A stretch of DNA of 64,000 nt. Source: Diphasiastrum complanatum (Eukaryota; Streptophyta; Lycopodiopsida; Lycopodiales; Lycopodiaceae). Location: NCBI GenBank assembly GCA_029204225.1, contig CM055110.1, positions 45,408,267 through 45,472,266 of the forward strand, given 5' to 3'. The position numbers were made by a program, and so were the translations under genes. Shown here piece by piece: positions 61,159-64,000 of this stretch. The notes under the pieces were generated by a model. It was not told the origin of the DNA. It worked only from the letters and a program-made list of their open reading frames with translations, and made no database searches. Each line of letters starts with the position of its first letter. The stretch's first letter is position 1.

Positions 61159-61559
61159 TGTTTAAGCTGATTTAAAATAATTGTATAGGTTTTTGTGACA
61201 AGTTCATGCAAGCATAAAGTTTGGCATGCAAGTGGAGGTACGTGTAGCACCTATAATGGATATGATGCATGTTCCACTACTTGTTAAGAGCATCAAATGT
61301 AAGAAAAATTGGTCACCCTATTTCTTGCTTTTTGATAGGCTAAAAGTGTGCTTTTTATTACTTATACAAAAAAATTTATTCAGAGATTGTCCATCATAGT
61401 GTATGATCAGGTTCTAATTACAATAGTGTGCCTTATTGTGTAATAGTTTGGAAGACAATGAGAAGAGTCCTCTCAGGTTCTAGATCTACTGTGATATTTT
61501 ATTTGTGTTTAGATTATCTTCACAACACTTTAAGAGTGCTTGAGAAGCCTAGTTTGCAA

Positions 61560-62660
61560 GATTTTGCATTCCATTACGGTTGAGGATCTAGGGTTTGATC
61601 ATTCCTCTTATTTTCTCTTACCATATCTCAAAAAGCTAGTTCTATCTTGGAGAGTAGTGATAGATTAACTTTAACAAACAATTCTATTGCTGATTTAACA
61701 ATTAATGGATATTTTGCCAAGAATTAAGAAAAGACTTCAAGTACCAAAAGATATTGTGAAATATGATAAGAGAGAAAAATTAGCTTTTCATGTCATCAAG
61801 ACGAATGTATCCAATGAACTTTCAAATATAGTAAAGACGTGTGCAATAGCAAAGGAGGCAAGGGATACTTTATCCAAGCAAGTTTATTAAAACATCAAAT
61901 ATATTTAACTTAAGAAGCTCAAACCATTGATCCTATAGGACAGAACGTGAAAGTGCTCATGCTTATGCTTTGAGGATTATTCTCTCAATGATAAACTTGC
62001 TAGTATAGGTGGTGCTATCAAAGAGAAATTACTTCTTCAAATCCTCCTAAACGGATCGACAAAAGGCTACCAGATTTTGGTGCAAAGCTATGCTATACAA
62101 AAGGAGCTACTCTCATTAGAAGACTTGAAAAGTGTCTTGCTAGTTTAATGAGCAAAGGATCGACATGGAGACAAGAAAGTGATCATCTATTAATATGGAA
62201 GATCAAGATTGAGCATTCTTCATCAAAGCCGAGTGGAAGGGCACAGCCTAAAAGGACCATCAAGCTTTATGTAAAGCCAAGTGATGAAAGGAGAACATTC
62301 AACCAATAATATGAAGGATAGGTCTTTCATCACGTGCTCTTAATGCAAGAAGTTTGGCAATCTAAAACATAATAATTTTATAAGAGAAAGAGAAATGAAG
62401 GAGAAGGGTGTAATAATCGTAATATCAATTATGATGTTGATGAAAACTCTCCTATAATGATATATTCTAGTCTTTTATCATCTATTGATGATGTAGATCC
62501 ATGGTGAATGACTAGTCACAATTAATATTTTTTTCTATCTGGAGTTCCAATGTATAGGAATACTATTTTCTTTTAAAATGATGGTAAATGTCCTATGAAA
62601 ATATGGGTAGCATTTATATTTCAATTTCATAAAACTAGCTATTGTCACTTTGGTAATTTG
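61560..62660 (+). pseudogene. Decayed A-like copia Gag and protease region
   Basis: Broken reading resembles the A Gag: SSILESSDRLTLTNNS; then KREKLAFHVIKTNVSNELSN (frame 61705-61890, compare KRALHIIKMNVTNELLKEVG of A); ESAHAYALRI; and near 62505 VDPW followed by codons like the region around the protease (NDGKCPMKIWV). Many stops and frame changes. It follows its LTR end and primer-binding site in the expected order. Confidence 0.7.
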
Positions 62661-63329
62661 ACTTGTTTGACCACATCGCCATCATTTGTACACAATTAGA
62701 ATCATGTCTACTTCATTCATATTGAATTTATTAGTCCAAAACTTAAGTTTACCCACTTGTGGGTTATTCTCCTATGGTTTCTTAAATCAACCGGTTTTTT
62801 TTTCTTTTCCTACCTCTAAGTTCCTACAACTTTCAAAGTGACCGGTTTTGCATTCAAGTTCAAAAGTGCACTGGCAGATTCTTCAATGAAATTTTCTTAG
62901 GAAATTAATTTTGTGTAATTTGAAACTTGGTACCAAACTAAAAGTTTACAACATTAATACAAGCATAAATTTTAAGCTAAGTTTGTCAAAAGAAATCCAA
63001 AGAATAACGCTATTTATTGTAACATGCATATCTACTTTCTAAAATTTGATATAAAATGTAAGTGATTAAATGACATGTCAAAGCATTCTAAAGAATTTAC
63101 TCCTGTTTTTTTATTATCGAGGTAAGTTACGTGCTACTCATATTTTTAACCGGCTTTTAGACTTTTGGCTTCCTGCTTGTTTGAAGATCAATCACTAAAT
63201 TTTAAAACCAGTCGGTTGGCTGCAGGACTTTGCCAGTTCTCTGTGAGCAATGGAGTGCACAATCTTTTGTTTTGAGAGTAAACTAAATGAACAGAAAATT
63301 GTCTTGGGGGGCATGGCATTAAGAAGGGA
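62661..63329. other. AT-rich, nothing recognised
   Basis: May be degraded element sequence. No motif was found. Confidence 0.4.
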
Positions 63330-63571
63330 GAAATTGTTCAAATCATCATGAATGGATTAAAAAAGATTATCCTAACTTGGTACAATCTTACACCATTTTG
63401 GGTCAGTTTCCATTTGTTAAAGACTTGCAAAAACTTCTGATGGTTGAGGACTGCAAGAAGGATTACATGTTGCATAGGATTGGAATCTTGCAAATTCATG
63501 ATGAGGGAGACAGCCATGTCCACAAGAGGCAAAGACATTGTTAAAGACTTGCAAAAACTTCTGATGGTTGA
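63330..63571 (+). pseudogene. Copia Gag fragment with internal duplication
   Basis: The plus strand reads IVQIIMNGLKKDYPNLVQSY and PFVKDLQKLLMVED, matching the Gag block VQVMLNGLLNEHANLVQSF ... VVDLQEILLAEE of A. A 32-bp segment starting GTTAAAGACTTGCAAAAACT at 63417 is repeated at 63540, so the fragment contains a partial duplication. Confidence 0.65.
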
Positions 63572-64000
63572 TTCATTCTGGCGTCGAAATTCTGAGATTC
63601 CATTGAGTCTAAGTTCTGGGTTTTATTCCTAGACTTTTGGCATTTACAACTGCTCAAGGAGAAGATTCTTGTCAGCACAGATACAAAGAAAAAATTCGGC
63701 ATGGCAGCCTCAAACTTGAAAGTCCACTTCATTCCTGAGGCAGAAATAGAGCAGATCCTAATTCTCATCATGTCAAATCTATAATGCATCCCAGCTAATT
63801 GGTGAGGTAACTAACGTATCTCTAGCAAATAGTGATGCATTGCATTCCAGGAGCCTCGGGGAGTCAATAGTGCGTTGCTTGCCTTCTGCACATTTCTAAA
63901 GGTTGCACACGAATTTGCAAGTCTTTAAGAAAATCACAAAGCTTGCAGCGTTTCATTGCCTAACATCCTAATCCTGGCCAAAATTAAGGTGGAAAATTTT
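63572..64000. other. Right edge of window, nothing recognised
   Basis: Mixed-composition DNA with short ORFs on both strands and no family motif. Confidence 0.35.

Overview
This is nuclear DNA of a land plant with a large, repeat-rich genome. It is AT-rich, it contains two spliced plant genes (a cytosolic ribosomal protein eL22 gene and a SAUR-like auxin-response gene), and nearly everything else is retrotransposon sequence: mostly Ty1/copia, some Ty3/gypsy, plus remnants of hAT and other transposons. Very long pure dinucleotide arrays are scattered through it. The sequence does not allow a species call. An intron-bearing SAUR and the mixture of old elements do not exclude a gymnosperm, fern, lycophyte or bryophyte.

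0-4 kb holds a decayed Ty3-type gag region, a collapsed Ty3 element flanked by LTR-like repeats, and the 3' end of an old copia element (C). 4.0-15.4 kb is a three-level nest. Element A (minus strand, TSD TAGAA) sits in the RNase H tail of C. Element B (plus strand, TSD TTATG, LTRs that look identical) sits in the untranslated leader of A. A lacks the core of its reverse transcriptase. B has lost protease, integrase and reverse transcriptase altogether; it encodes a Gag joined in frame to about 760 residues of unknown sequence that run up to the polypurine tract. This is the most unusual object in the window.

15.4-24.9 kb contains the 3' LTR of C, two (CT)n arrays of more than 120 bp, the two-exon SAUR gene, a decayed intron-containing transposase-like gene and a 400-bp hairpin made of repeated small palindromes. 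24.9-32.5 kb holds two partial copia elements (D and E), one of them interrupted by an hAT transposase fragment, then LTR-like and unassigned sequence. 32.5-36.5 kb holds a GC-rich hAT transposase remnant followed closely by the intact eL22 gene (minus strand). 37.5-41.2 kb has a TG/TA microsatellite, a Ty3 gag-protease fragment, a cluster of five related palindromes, copia fragments and a small spliced gene fragment of unknown family.

41.2-54.2 kb is a pile of damaged copia elements (G, H, I, J, K) in both orientations. 54.2-61.0 kb has a Ty3-type LTR end with primer-binding site and two head-to-head, divergent members of one unrecognised protein family. The minus-strand member is followed by a low-complexity linker, a coiled coil and a Gln-rich tail. 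The last 3 kb carries decayed copia gag remnants.

The only genes that look functional for the host are the eL22 gene and the SAUR-like gene. Elements A and B look young although neither encodes a full set of retrotransposition enzymes, so both probably depended on proteins supplied by a relative elsewhere in the genome.
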